Assembly (NCBI RefSeq): GCF_029893365.1
Contig: NZ_JARXUZ010000001.1
Location: forward strand, 1 to 64,000
DNA from: Cryobacterium sp. CG_9.6
GTDB lineage: Bacteria; Actinomycetota; Actinomycetes; Actinomycetales; Microbacteriaceae
Direction: 5' to 3'
DNA length: 64,000 nucleotides
Below, piece after piece: positions 25,783 through 35,328 of the stretch; positions within the stretch are counted from its first letter, which is position 1; each line of letters begins with the position of its first letter. Position numbers and translations under genes: made by a program. The notes below the pieces were generated by a model. It was not told the DNA's origin, did not search any database, and worked only from the letters and a program-made list of their open reading frames with translations.

Positions 25783-27549
25783 CTACGCAGCCGGGCCCGG
25801 TCCGGCGATGGACGCGGTCAACGGCTCCGCGGAGGAGCGGCTGACGAAGCAGTAGTAGTGGCGCGCGGGGTCTGCCCATTGCTCGTCAGTCACGGGGTAG
25901 CTGCCCTGCATCTGCAGATCGGGATAGGCGCCGGCTGCGGCGAGGTCGAGTACGCCGGGGGCGGTGCAGAGCAGGTTCATCTGTGCGGCCAGGGCCGCTT
26001 CACCGGGGAACACCGTCGTGGCGTCACCACCGAACGAGCCTCGGTACACCAGCTGGGCGCCGTGGGCCGCGGCACAATCCGAGACCGTGAAGGTCTCTGC
26101 CCACGGTGACTCGAAGGGTTCCAAGCACTCGCCACCGAACAGGGTGTCCCAGGCATGCACGCCAACGGGCTGGGCAGCGGTCACCTTGACCGTGGGTGTT
26201 GGGGTCGGGGTGGCCGACGGCGTCGGGGTGGCCGTGGCCGTGGGGACCGGCGCGCCTGCGCTCGCGAGATTCTGTCCCAGCAGAAACAGCCCCACAAGAA
26301 TGATGATGGCCAGGAGAACCGCGCCAACCCAGATCACCGTGCGGGTGGCAGTGCGCGCGGGTCCGTTCGGCGCGGCATGTCGACTCGGAACTGCGGGTTC
26401 GGTCGGTGTGTTCGTCATGGTCGCTTCGGCCTGCAGCACGGTGGTGGCGGGTAGGTCCTCCACAACGGATGTCGTCGACGACTCGTTCCCATCATTCATC
26501 TGCTCAGGAACGTCGGCGCTCTCATCACTCGCGAGAGTGGATGCGTGCGGTCCCGCCGCGCCAAGTGCAAAGTCCTGTGGAGTTTTCCTCGGTTCGGGTG
26601 TGATCCACCAGGGTTCCGGTTCGAGGTCAGCCTCCGTGCCGCGCGGGTTTTGCGGGACCAACGATTCCGCGTTTATGGGCACCTCAGACCGCGTTCGCGT
26701 TTCCGGCAGGGGAGGCGGGTCGAGCTCGACGGGATTCACTGGCGCGAGATGCGCGTTAAGCGGAGTCGAAATGGGGGGTGGGCCAACAACGTGAGGCGGG
26801 GTGGTTGAGGCAGGAGCAGCAGCGAGAACAGGTATGACCGGCGCCATAGGCGCGGCGATGGCGGCAGGCACGGAGGTGGCGGAAGGTGCGGTCGGCGTGA
26901 CAGGTTTGGCCGATACCGTCGACGGTCCGGCCGCGTCGGGCACGTCGGGCACGTCGGGCACGTCGGTAGCGACAGGCACATCGGGTACGTCGGGCACATC
27001 GGGCACGTCAGGCACCTCGGGCACTTCGGTTGCGACAGGCACGTCGGGCACGTCAGGCACGTCGGTAGCGACAGGCACATCGGGCACGTCAACCAAATTG
27101 GGCACAGCAGGCACCACGGGCTCATCGAGTCGGGCAGTCAAATCAGACACCTCGGGTGCGGAGAGTCCGGCTGGTATCACCGGCAGGGGTGGAACGAAAG
27201 CCATCCCTGGCTGGCCTGCCTCGGGACCTTCAGAGGACTCGGGCCGCTCGGAGTCTGGCAGCTCAGAACCTTGAGGGGCCACACGAGTGAGGGCAGATGC
27301 GGGCGCCTCAGCCGCGCGACCCACAGCCGCGGGCTCTGACCCTGATTTCGTGTGACCGGGGTCAGAAGGTTCGCTCGCATCCGGCACGGGGGCATCCGAC
27401 TCGTGGTCGCCCCCCGTGTGGTCGCCGACGGCGTGGCTGACAGCCGGTGCTGACTCCGCTTCAGGCTCTTCATCGGAGTCGTTCGGCGAGACCTCGAACT
27501 GCGACGATAACCAGTCGATGCCCTGATTGGAATCGTCGTCCTTCGGCAC
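25783..27549 (-). CDS. Membrane protein with VPD repeats and septum-formation-like domain
   Basis: 588 residues. A long acidic, Pro-rich cytoplasmic part includes a VPDVPDVPVATDVPDVPD-type repeat (DNA about 26935-27110). One membrane helix follows (VIWVGAVLLAIIILVGLFLL), then a Thr/Pro linker and an outside domain with paired cysteines (FGGECLEPF, SDCAAAHG, LLCTAPG, YYCFVS) that resembles the Septum_form family. A role at the envelope or division site is inferred from that domain only. It starts at GTG 27547-27549, which shares one base with the pyrE stop, so the two are coupled. Confidence 0.75.
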   Translation of the reverse strand: MPKDDDSNQGIDWLSSQFEVSPNDSDEEPEAESAPAVSHAVGDHTGGDHESDAPVPDASEPSDPGHTKSGSEPAAVGRAAEAPASALTRVAPQGSELPDSERPESSEGPEAGQPGMAFVPPLPVIPAGLSAPEVSDLTARLDEPVVPAVPNLVDVPDVPVATDVPDVPDVPVATEVPEVPDVPDVPDVPDVPVATDVPDVPDVPDAAGPSTVSAKPVTPTAPSATSVPAAIAAPMAPVIPVLAAAPASTTPPHVVGPPPISTPLNAHLAPVNPVELDPPPLPETRTRSEVPINAESLVPQNPRGTEADLEPEPWWITPEPRKTPQDFALGAAGPHASTLASDESADVPEQMNDGNESSTTSVVEDLPATTVLQAEATMTNTPTEPAVPSRHAAPNGPARTATRTVIWVGAVLLAIIILVGLFLLGQNLASAGAPVPTATATPTPSATPTPTPTVKVTAAQPVGVHAWDTLFGGECLEPFESPWAETFTVSDCAAAHGAQLVYRGSFGGDATTVFPGEAALAAQMNLLCTAPGVLDLAAAGAYPDLQMQGSYPVTDEQWADPARHYYCFVSRSSAEPLTASIAGPGPAA

Positions 27550-28097
27550 TAGTTCAGCCCCAGATCCTCAAGGGAGATGGCGGCGTAGTAGGGGTAACCC
27601 GCGGCCTCGATGATCTCGCGGGCACCGGTGTTGCGGTCGACAACGACGGCGACGCCAGCAATGATCGCGCCCACCTTGAGCAGCGCTTCAATGGCGGCGA
27701 GTGGTGAACCGCCGGTAGTCGAGGTGTCTTCCAGAACGATCACGCGCTTTCCGGCGAGATCGGGGCCCTCGACCTGACGGCCACGACCGTGATCCTTCGG
27801 CTCCTTGCGCACGACGAATGCGTCGTAGCTGGCACCGCTGGCCGCTCCCTGGTGCAAGACAGCGGCAGCCACCGGGTCGGCGCCCATGGTGAGGCCACCG
27901 ACGGCAGAGACGTCGGGAATGTCTTTGATGAGGTCGAGCATGACCTGCCCGATCAGCGGGGCCACCCGGTGATCGAGGCTCACGCGGCGCAGGTCAACGT
28001 AATACGTCGCTGTTTTCCCGCTCGTGAGAACGAATTCCCCATGAAAAACGGCCTCGGCCGCGATGAAATCGATGAGTTTCTGCCGCGTATCTTTCAC
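27549..28097 (-). CDS. pyrE: Orotate phosphoribosyltransferase
   Basis: 182 residues. It makes orotidine monophosphate from orotate and PRPP in pyrimidine synthesis. The PRPP motif VIVLEDTSTTGGSP lies near residue 117, the N-terminal substrate loop is FVLTSGKTATYYVDLR, and KEPKDHGRGRQVEG is the flexible catalytic loop. The start is ATG 28095-28097. It is the first gene of a unit with the VPD-repeat membrane protein. Directly upstream lies the 97-bp inverted-repeat array. Confidence 0.95.
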   Translation of the reverse strand: MKDTRQKLIDFIAAEAVFHGEFVLTSGKTATYYVDLRRVSLDHRVAPLIGQVMLDLIKDIPDVSAVGGLTMGADPVAAAVLHQGAASGASYDAFVVRKEPKDHGRGRQVEGPDLAGKRVIVLEDTSTTGGSPLAAIEALLKVGAIIAGVAVVVDRNTGAREIIEAAGYPYYAAISLEDLGLN

Positions 28098-28152
28098 AGA
28101 GACAACTTTAGGGCATCGGGCTAAAACCCCGGTGCGCTCTTGCGATCACCCG

Positions 28153-28757
28153 GTTGCTAGTTCAGGAGATCCGTCGCAACCACCGCTCCGCACTCCCGAA
28201 AACAGAGGGCACGTCGGCCGCAAGCGGCTGAATCTCCTGAACTAGCGACAGCCACGTCCCGCCACCCAGGACTGCAGGCCACGGCCTCCAACCCCAGCAC
28301 ACCCCGACCTTCACCCGGCGCCCGGTCGCTACTTCAGGAGATCCGTCGCAACGACCGCTCAACACTCAGTGAGACGCCGGGCTCGGCGGCCGCGAGCGGC
28401 TGAATCTCCTGAACTAGCCACGAGGCTGCGGCGATAAGGGTCCCCGGGTAAAGAGGTACCCGGTCGCCAGTTCAGGGGATTCCTGTGTAAACACACCCGG
28501 GTCCCGCAGAAAAACGCGGTGGAGCGGATGCCTGGGGCCGGATCTCCTGAAGTAGCGACACCACGGTTCGAAAGCAGGAAAACGGCCTAGAAACAGTGAC
28601 TGGGACGCGGCCAGTCCCGCAGAATCACGGCATCAACGGCGGGTTCCAGAGCCGACAGCGGTTGCTAGTTCAGGAGATCCGCTGGCAAACACACGAAGGC
28701 CCCGCAGAAACACGCGGTGGAGCGACCGCGAGCGGCCGGATCTCCTGAACTAGCAAC
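28153..28757. repeat. Array of four 97-bp elements with terminal inverted repeats
   Basis: Elements lie at 28153-28249, 28325-28421, 28463-28559 and 28661-28757, each exactly 97 bp. Each begins with a version of GTTGCTAGTTCAGGAGAT and ends with its inverse, so each can fold into one long hairpin. Elements 1 and 2 share one interior (CCGTCGCAAC, GCGGCTGAATC); elements 3 and 4 share another (CCGCAGAAA, CGCGGTGGAGCG). Spacers of 75, 41 and 101 bp are unrelated. No open frame is conserved across them. The region between pyrE and the small ORF holds no other gene I can support. Confidence 0.88.
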
Positions 28758-28846
28758 ACCAGCCGGGACAGACACGACCGAAAGAGCTGGCCACCCGCAT
28801 GTCGTTGGCTCGTGGGCCGAAAGGCACAGGGCCCGAAGACGCGATC

Positions 28847-28969
28847 CTAGAAGATGCGGACGAGCGCGCGCTCGGGGACGCGGTGGTAGCCGTCGCGGGC
28901 AACAATGCCCACGAGAGCAACGATCGAGGAGAGAGAGATGACAGCGAGGAGAATGAGCAGAGCGAACAC
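28847..28969 (-). CDS. Small single-pass membrane protein, 40 residues
   Basis: GTG 28967-28969 to TAG 28847-28849. The product starts MFALLILLAVISLSSIVALV, giving one hydrophobic helix from the first residues, and ends with a basic tail (ARDGYHRVPERALVRIF). AAAGG lies seven bases before the start, a good ribosome site. The pattern of helix plus RDGYxRVP tail is familiar from small Microbacteriaceae proteins (from memory). It is divergent from the LysR gene at 29104, whose promoter shares the 134-bp gap. Confidence 0.6.
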   Translation of the reverse strand: MFALLILLAVISLSSIVALVGIVARDGYHRVPERALVRIF

Positions 28970-29103
28970 GGAAGTGCCTTTCGAAAAGAGGTGGCTGGTC
29001 AGAGGACGGAGGCGCCATTGCTCGTGATCGACGTTCTTATTTCACCACCTCGAACCGTGCAGCACAATCGCATTATTTGGCCAAGAGTGTGTAGCGTGGC
29101 TAC

Positions 29104-30027
29104 ATGGACGTACAACGGCTCGAACTGCTCCGCGAATTGGCCGAGCGACACACCATAACGGCCGTTGCGCGGGCCACCCATCGAACCCCGTCTGCGGTTT
29201 CGCAGCAGCTGAAGGTACTCGAACGCGAGGCCGGGCTACCCCTGACCGAACGCAGCGGCCGCGGCCTCGTGCTCACCTCGGCCGGCCGCGCACTCGCCCG
29301 CAGCGCGACCGACGTGGCCGTGGCGCTCGAACGAGCGAACGCCATCTGGGACGAGTTCCGCAACACCGCCACCGGCGAGGTGAGCGTGGTCACATTCCCC
29401 ACGGCCGGGCAGATGCTTCTCCCCGGCACGCTCACCGACCTCGCCGAGACGCCCGGCCTCGTTGTCACCTGCACCGATCGCGACCCCGAGCTGAGCGACT
29501 TTCCCGCCCTCACCGCGGAGTACGACATCGTGCTCGCCCACACCATGCGCGGGCAGCCGTCCTGGGGTGGACGCGGACTCACCGTGGTGCCACTCATGAC
29601 CGAGCCGCTCGACGTGGGACTGCCAGCGGAGCACCGGCTGGCTGCACGGGCATCCGTCTCGGCGAGCGACGTGGCCGGCGAAACGTGGATCGGCGTGCCG
29701 GAGGGCTACCCGTTTGAGCGCATTCTGCACGAGATCGAGCAGCAGTCCGGCGAACGAATTTCGGTGACGCAGCGCTTTGCCGACCTGCGGCTCATCGAAT
29801 CGTTCATCGCCGCGGGCCTGGGCATCGCGCTCCTCCCCCGCTACACCTCGGCCACAGACCGCCCGGGGCGCCTCGTACTCAAACCCCTACGGGGAGTGGA
29901 TGCCGAGCGGCAAATCGTGGCGCTGATGCGTCCCGACCGTGCCGAACGCCTCGCCGTGCGCACGGTGGTCAATGCCCTGCGAGATCAGGCCACACGCGTG
30001 CAGTCTCAACACGCGTCCCGGCACTAG
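29104..30027 (+). CDS. LysR family transcriptional regulator
   Basis: 307 residues. The N-terminal winged helix (LRELAERHTITAVARATHRT, then AVSQQLKVLEREAG) is followed by a periplasmic-binding-like effector domain with GEVSVVTFP and FIAAGLGIALLPRYT. TAGCGT ends six bases before the ATG, suggesting a leaderless mRNA. Its likely target is the divergent small membrane protein gene or itself. No metabolic gene is adjacent to hint at the effector. Confidence 0.86.
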   Translation: MDVQRLELLRELAERHTITAVARATHRTPSAVSQQLKVLEREAGLPLTERSGRGLVLTSAGRALARSATDVAVALERANAIWDEFRNTATGEVSVVTFPTAGQMLLPGTLTDLAETPGLVVTCTDRDPELSDFPALTAEYDIVLAHTMRGQPSWGGRGLTVVPLMTEPLDVGLPAEHRLAARASVSASDVAGETWIGVPEGYPFERILHEIEQQSGERISVTQRFADLRLIESFIAAGLGIALLPRYTSATDRPGRLVLKPLRGVDAERQIVALMRPDRAERLAVRTVVNALRDQATRVQSQHASRH

Positions 30028-30285
30028 CCCCCGCAGCACGGTGACGAGGCGATGCGCGCGCCATCGCACCATGATGGCTGACGGCAGTTCAATACAACTC
30101 ACGGCGGCCAGCTGCAGGGCGTGGCCACAGGGCGGGCCGGCCAACAGCACGCCGCAACACGAGGGCAGGCCAGAAACTCGCGGGCAGGCCAGATCCCCGC
30201 GCGACGGGTGATGCGGCAATAATGACAGAAGTGTGCGCGAGCACGCTCGAACCAGCACCGCCGCCGGTCACCAGAGGGAGTCACG
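30028..30285 (+). other. Intergenic region before the uvrA-like gene
   Basis: 258 bp without a supportable gene. It holds a short direct repeat, GGGCAGGCCAGA, in two copies around 30161-30195. The upstream signals of the UvrA-like gene, including GAGGGAG seven bases before ATG 30286, are at its end. Confidence 0.4.
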
Positions 30286-32663
30286 ATGAGCACGGTTTCG
30301 ACAGCGGATGCCGCGGTGCATGCCGCCGACAGCCACGACCTGATTCGTGTGCAGGGCGCACGCGTGAACAACCTCAAGGACGTGAGCGTCGAGATTCCGA
30401 AGCGCCGCCTCACGGTGTTCACCGGCGTCTCCGGCTCCGGTAAGAGTTCCCTCGTGTTCGGCACGATCGCCGCCGAGTCTCAGCGCATGATCAACGAGAC
30501 CTACAGCGCCTTTCTTCAGGGTTTTATGCCCACGCTCGCGCGCCCCGAGGTTGACGTTTTGCATGGCCTGACAACAGCCATCATTGTGGATCAGGAGCGG
30601 ATGGGCGCCAACTCGCGTTCAACCGTGGGCACGGCCACCGACGTGAACGCGATGCTGCGGATCGTCTTCAGCCGACTCGGCGATCCGCACATCGGCTCAC
30701 CCCAGGCATTTGCGTTCAACGTTCCTTCTATTAGCGGCGCCGGTGCCGTGACGATCGAGAAGGGCGGTCGCACCGTGAAGGAGCGCCGCAGCTTCAGCGT
30801 CACCGGCGGCATGTGTCCGCGCTGCGAGGGCATGGGCACGATCAACGACATCGATCTCACGCAGCTCTATGACTCCGCCAAGTCGTTGAACGAGGGCGCG
30901 ATGACGATTCCCGGCTACACCGCCGACGGGTGGGGCGTGCGGATCTTCACCGGGTCCGGGTTCCTGGACCCCGACAAGGCGATTCGCGACTACACGAAGA
31001 AAGAGCTCAACGACTTTCTGTATCACGAGCCCACCAAGGTGAAGGTGGGCGACATCAACATGACCTACGAGGGACTCGTCCCCAAGGTGCAGAAGTCGTT
31101 CCTGTCCAAGGACCGCGAGGCCATGCAGCCGCACATTCGCGCCTTCGTCGACCGCGCGGTCACCTTCGCGACCTGCCCCGAGTGCGCCGGCACCCGCCTC
31201 AACGCGGGCGCCCGGTCATCCCGGGTCGGCGGGATCAACATCGCCGAGGCCTGCTCCATGCAGATCAGCGACTTGGCCGACTGGGTGAGCACGATACATG
31301 AGCCGCTGGTGGCACCACTACTGGTCGCCTTGAAAGCCACCCTGGACTCGTTCATGGAGATCGGACTCGGCTATCTGTCCCTCGACCGCCCGGCCGGCAC
31401 GCTGTCGGGGGGTGAGGCTCAGCGCACCAAAATGATTCGTCACCTCGGGTCGTCCCTCACCGACGTCACGTACGTTTTCGATGAGCCCACCATCGGGCTG
31501 CACCCGCACGACATCGAACGTATGAACAAGCTCCTGCTGGACCTCCGCGACAAGGGCAACACCGTGCTCGTGGTGGAACACAAACCCGAGACCATCGTGA
31601 TTGCCGATCACATCGTTGACCTCGGCCCCCGCGCGGGCGCGGCCGGCGGCGAGATCTGCTTTGAAGGAACCGTCGCCGGCCTGCGCACCAGTGGAACGCT
31701 CACGGGCCAGCACTTTGATGACAAGCGCGTCGTCAAGAAAACGGTGCGCACGCCCACGGGTGCACTCGAAATCCGCGGCGCGACGGAGCACAACCTGCAG
31801 GGCGTCGACGTGGATATTCCCCTCGGCGTACTCGTCGTGATCACCGGTGTTGCTGGGTCCGGCAAGAGCTCTCTGGTGCACGGATCGATCCCGGCGGGCG
31901 CGGGCGTCGTGTCAATTGACCAGGGCGCGGCTCCCGGCGCAGCAACCCCGCCACCTACACCGGCCTTCTCGACCCGATCCGTGCCGCGTTTGCCAAGGCG
32001 AACGGCGTGAAGCCGGCCCTGTTCAGTGCCAACTCGGAGGGCGCCTGCCCCAACTGCAATGGCGCCGGCGTCATTTTCACCGACCTCGGCATGATGGCGA
32101 GCGTAACCACCACGTGCGAGGTGTGCGAGGGGAAGCGATTCGACGCATCCGTTTTGGAATACCCGCTCGGCGGCCGGGACATCAGCGAGGTGCTCGCCAT
32201 GTCGGTGGACGAGGCGAAGGAGTTTTTCGGTGCCGGCGACGCCCGGACGCCGGCCGCCCACGCCATTCTGGTGCGGCTCTCCGACGTGGGGCTTGGCTAC
32301 GTGAGCCTCGGCCAGCCGCTCACCACGCTGTCCGGCGGCGAGCGCCAGCGGCTGAAACTCGCCACGCAAATGGCGGAAAAGGGTGACATTTATGTGCTCG
32401 ACGAGCCAACGGCCGGACTGCACCTCGCCGATGTGGAGCAGCTACTCGGTCTGCTCGACGGGCTCGTGGATTCCGGAAAGTCGGTCATTGTGGTGGAGCA
32501 CCATCAGGCGGTGATGACGCACGCCGACTGGATCATTGACCTGGGTCCGGGGGCCGGCCACGACGGCGGCAGGATCGTGTTCGAGGGCACCCCGGCCAAT
32601 CTGGTGGCCGACCGCACCACCCTCACCGGCCAGCACCTCGCCGCCTACGTGGGCGCCGAGTAG
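30286..32663 (+). pseudogene. UvrA-like ABC ATPase, interrupted by a frameshift
   Basis: The two halves form one protein of about 790 residues. Half 1 has Walker A GVSGSGKSSLVF, zinc motif CPRCEGMG, signature LSGGEAQRTKMIRHL and Walker B YVFDEPTIGLHP, then a second Walker A GVAGSGKSSLVHG. Half 2 (frame of 32007-32663) has CPNCNGAG, CEVCEGKR, LSGGERQRLKL and YVLDEPTAGLHL. The frame changes after 31929: relatives read IDQGAIRGSRRSNPATYTG, and here about seven bases encoding part of 'AIRG' are missing, after which SRRSNPATYTGLLDP continues in the +1-shifted frame. This short UvrA group lacks a UvrB-binding region and is linked to drug self-resistance or non-canonical repair. It is non-functional unless the shift is a sequencing error. 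Confidence 0.85.
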
Positions 32664-32737
32664 GAGCCTGTTGCCCGACGCAATCGTGGCGGCTCGCAGA
32701 TACGAGCCGCCACGATGCCACGCACCAGAGCGGATGT

Positions 32738-34237
32738 CTACTGGTTCTGCGGGAAACCGAGGTTGATTCCGCCGTGGCTCGGGTCCAACCACCGGCTGGT
32801 GACGGCCTTCTCGCGGGTGAAGAAGTTGATACCCGCGGGGCCGTAGGCCTTTGCGTCACCGAAGAGTGAATTCTTCCAGCCACCGAACGAGTGGTACGCC
32901 ACCGGCACGGGGATCGGCACGTTGATACCCACCATCCCCACCTGCACCTCGTTCTGGAACCGGCGTGCGGCCCCGCCGTCGTTGGTGAAGATCGCCGTTC
33001 CGTTGCCGTACGGGCTCGCGTTGATGAGGTTCAGCCCCTCGGTGTAGCTGTCCACGCGAACAATCGACAGCACCGGGCCGAAGATCTCGTCGATGTACAC
33101 GGCCGAATCGACACTCACGTGATCGAACAGGGTGGGACCGAGCCAGAAACCGTCGGCGGCGCCATCCACCTCGATGCCGCGACCGTCAACGACCACCGTG
33201 GCCCCGTCGGCCGCCGCCACATCGATGTAGCTGGCCACCTTGTCCCGGTGTACCTCGGTGATGAGCGGGCCCATGTCGCAGCCGCGGGTGCCATCGCCCA
33301 CCTTGAGGCCCTTCATCCGCTCCACGATCTTGGCAATGAGCTCATCCGCCACGGGTTCGACCGCGACGATCACGCTGATGGCCATGCACCGTTCGCCGGC
33401 GGATCCGAACCCGGCGTTCACCGCGGCATCCGCTGTGAGATCGAGGTCGGCGTCGGGTAGCACGAGCATGTGGTTCTTCGCCCCGCCGAGGGCCTGCACG
33501 CGCTTGCCGGCCTTGGCCGCGGTCTCGTAAATGTACCGGGCGATCGGGGTCGATCCCACGAAGGAGATGGCCTGCACGTCGGGGTTGACGAGCAGAGCGT
33601 CCACGGCCACCTTGTCGCCGTGCACGACGTTGAACACGCCGTCCGGGAGTCCGGCTTCCGTGAACAGCTCGGCGAGCCAGTTGGCGGCAGACGGGTCCTT
33701 CTCGCTGGGCTTGAGGATGACGGTGTTTCCGGCCGCAATGGCGATGGGGAAGTACCAGAGCGGCACCATGGCGGGAAAGTTGAACGGGCTGATGATGCCC
33801 ACCACGCCGAGCGGCTGGCGCAGCGTGTACACGTCGACGCCGGTGGAGACATTCTCCGAATAGTCGCCCTTGGAGAGGTGCGGCATACCGAGGGCAAACT
33901 CCACCACCTCGAGGCCGCGAATGATCTCGCCCAGCGCGTCGGAGGTCACCTTGCCGTGCTCGGCGGTGAGGATGTCGGCCAGCTCACCCTTGCGCGCGTT
34001 GAGCAGCTCCCGAAAGTTGTACATGATGGTCTGGCGTTTGGCCTGACTCGTGTCGCGCCACGCCGGGAAGGCCGCCTGGGCGACCGCGACGGCAGCGTCG
34101 AGGTCGGCCGCGGTGGCGAGGATGAGGTTCTTGGTGACACGGCCGGTCGCCGGATTGTAGACGGGAGAGGTGCGGGTTGAGGTGCCGCTGAAGATGCTGC
34201 CGCTGACGTAGTGGGAGAGCCTAGGGGATTCAGTCAT
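32738..34237 (-). CDS. mmsA: CoA-acylating (methyl)malonate-semialdehyde dehydrogenase
   Basis: 499 residues. It converts methylmalonate semialdehyde to propionyl-CoA, and malonate semialdehyde to acetyl-CoA, with NAD and CoA. Visible motifs are [15 protein letters not shown], the NAD-site [28 protein letters not shown] and the catalytic cysteine in [12 protein letters not shown]. The Glu usual in hydrolytic aldehyde dehydrogenases is absent from the LGGAKNH segment, as expected for the CoA-acylating group. I start at ATG 34235-34237 (MTESPRL); an upstream TTG at 34291 is unlikely. It follows the hydroxyacid dehydrogenase by 57 bp. It would finish beta-alanine and beta-aminoisobutyrate breakdown from the pyrimidine genes nearby, or valine or inositol breakdown. 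Confidence 0.92.
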   Translation of the reverse strand: MTESPRLSHYVSGSIFSGTSTRTSPVYNPATGRVTKNLILATAADLDAAVAVAQAAFPAWRDTSQAKRQTIMYNFRELLNARKGELADILTAEHGKVTSDALGEIIRGLEVVEFALGMPHLSKGDYSENVSTGVDVYTLRQPLGVVGIISPFNFPAMVPLWYFPIAIAAGNTVILKPSEKDPSAANWLAELFTEAGLPDGVFNVVHGDKVAVDALLVNPDVQAISFVGSTPIARYIYETAAKAGKRVQALGGAKNHMLVLPDADLDLTADAAVNAGFGSAGERCMAISVIVAVEPVADELIAKIVERMKGLKVGDGTRGCDMGPLITEVHRDKVASYIDVAAADGATVVVDGRGIEVDGAADGFWLGPTLFDHVSVDSAVYIDEIFGPVLSIVRVDSYTEGLNLINASPYGNGTAIFTNDGGAARRFQNEVQVGMVGINVPIPVPVAYHSFGGWKNSLFGDAKAYGPAGINFFTREKAVTSRWLDPSHGGINLGFPQNQ

Positions 34238-34294
34238 TATCGTTCGATTCCTTCGTGTGAATGAGGCGAAAAAGGATGGTCCGGCGTGCAAATC

Positions 34295-35197
34295 TCAGTT
34301 GATCGTTTCCATGCTGCCATCAATGAGCTTGATGATCATGGAACAGTCCTTTCCCGCCTGTCCGGAGTCGACCACGCGCTGGAACAGCTGCTGCACATGC
34401 TCACCGATCTCCAAGGGAGTATCGGTGGCCTTGGCGGCGGCGATGGCGAGGTTGATGTCCTTATTTGCCAATTCGGCGGTGAAGGTCGGAGCAAAGCCCT
34501 GGTTAGAGGCCGCAGTGGGCACGACTCCGGCCACCGGGTACCACGTGCGCAGTGCCCAACTGTCGCCGGAGGAGACCGATGCGATGTCCCAGAACACCTG
34601 CTTGTCAAGGCCCAGCCGGTCGGCCAGTACCGCACCCTCTGCGGCGCCGGCCAGGTTGATGAAGAGCATGAGGTTGTTGCAAATCTTTGCCGCCTGGCCG
34701 GTCGTGGCGCCGCCCGTGGCGATGATATTGCTCGACATCGGCTCAATATACTGGCGGGCTTCCACCACAGCCCCGGCTTCCCCGCCGATCATGAACGTGA
34801 GGGTTCCGGCGCTGGCGCCACTCATTCCTCCCGACACCGGGGCATCCACAAACCGAAAGCCGGCGCTGGCGGCCGCATCATGCAGCGTCCTCGCCGACTC
34901 GATGTCAATCGTGGAGGAATCCACCAGCAGGGTGTCGGTGCTGGCATGGGCCAGGACTCCGTCATCACCCAGGTACACCGCCCGGGAATGTTCGCCCTTG
35001 GGCAGCATCGTGAACACAACGTCGGCGCCATCCACGGCTTCCGCAATGCTGGTGACGGGTCGAACGCCCGCCTCTTCGCCCGCCCTCACCGCTGCCGCGT
35101 TGAGATCAAAACCCCGCACGTCGTGCCCCGCTTTGACCAGATTGGCCGCCATGTAGCCGCCCATGTGTCCTAAACCGATCCATCCGACTACAGCCAT
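34295..35197 (-). CDS. mmsB: 3-hydroxyisobutyrate dehydrogenase family protein
   Basis: 300 residues, beta-hydroxyacid dehydrogenase family. It carries N-terminal Rossmann GLGHMGGYMAANLVKAG, substrate motif DAPVSGGMSGASAGTL and catalytic lysine in GQAAKICNNL. ATG 35195-35197 has a near-perfect AAAGGAG seven bases upstream, so the longer frame from 35230 is rejected. It interconverts 3-hydroxyisobutyrate and methylmalonate semialdehyde, and relatives act on malonate semialdehyde/3-hydroxypropionate. It leads a two-gene operon with mmsA and is divergent from a LysR regulator. Confidence 0.9.
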   Translation of the reverse strand: MAVVGWIGLGHMGGYMAANLVKAGHDVRGFDLNAAAVRAGEEAGVRPVTSIAEAVDGADVVFTMLPKGEHSRAVYLGDDGVLAHASTDTLLVDSSTIDIESARTLHDAAASAGFRFVDAPVSGGMSGASAGTLTFMIGGEAGAVVEARQYIEPMSSNIIATGGATTGQAAKICNNLMLFINLAGAAEGAVLADRLGLDKQVFWDIASVSSGDSWALRTWYPVAGVVPTAASNQGFAPTFTAELANKDINLAIAAAKATDTPLEIGEHVQQLFQRVVDSGQAGKDCSMIIKLIDGSMETIN

Positions 35198-35297
35198 TGA
35201 GAAGCTCCTTTGCTTGGTGGGGTCACACATGTGACTCCGTGTTGATCAGTCTCACATCCTGATACAGTGCAATCAAGACGATAATCTGCAGAGAAAG

Positions 35298-35313
35298 TGT
35301 GCATGAATGCACA
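35298..35313. promoter_or_regulatory. LysR operator candidate, TGTGCAT-GA-ATGCACA
   Basis: A perfect 7+2+7 inverted repeat lies 16 bp before the LysR start and 101 bp upstream of mmsB, where a LysR protein controlling both directions would bind. Its core TGCAT-N2-ATGCA recurs at 37873-37884, upstream of the MFS transporter. Confidence 0.6.
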
Positions 35314-35328
35314 TTGAAATGAGGCGTC

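Noticed and set aside
24006..25844. Plus-strand open frame of 612 codons opposite TerC and its riboswitch
   Set aside because: Low-complexity acidic product antisense to a clear TerC gene and crossing the riboswitch and the GCCCCAT repeats.
26801..27274. Plus-strand frame rich in GTSGTS repeats
   Set aside because: It is the antisense reading of the VPD repeat of the septum-formation-like protein.
28153..28757. Possible CRISPR array
   Set aside because: Units are 97 bp inverted repeats with spacers of 41-101 bp and divergent interiors. There is no 25-40 bp direct repeat and no cas gene.
28665..29018. Minus-strand open frame of 117 codons over the fourth 97-bp element
   Set aside because: It runs through the repeat and shows Arg/Pro/Cys-rich shadow composition. 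The 40-codon frame within the same stretch has the ribosome site and membrane helix.
32007..32663. Separate small UvrA-like gene with its own start
   Set aside because: Homology continues without gap across the frame break at 31929, well before ATG 32007, so it is the second half of one broken gene.
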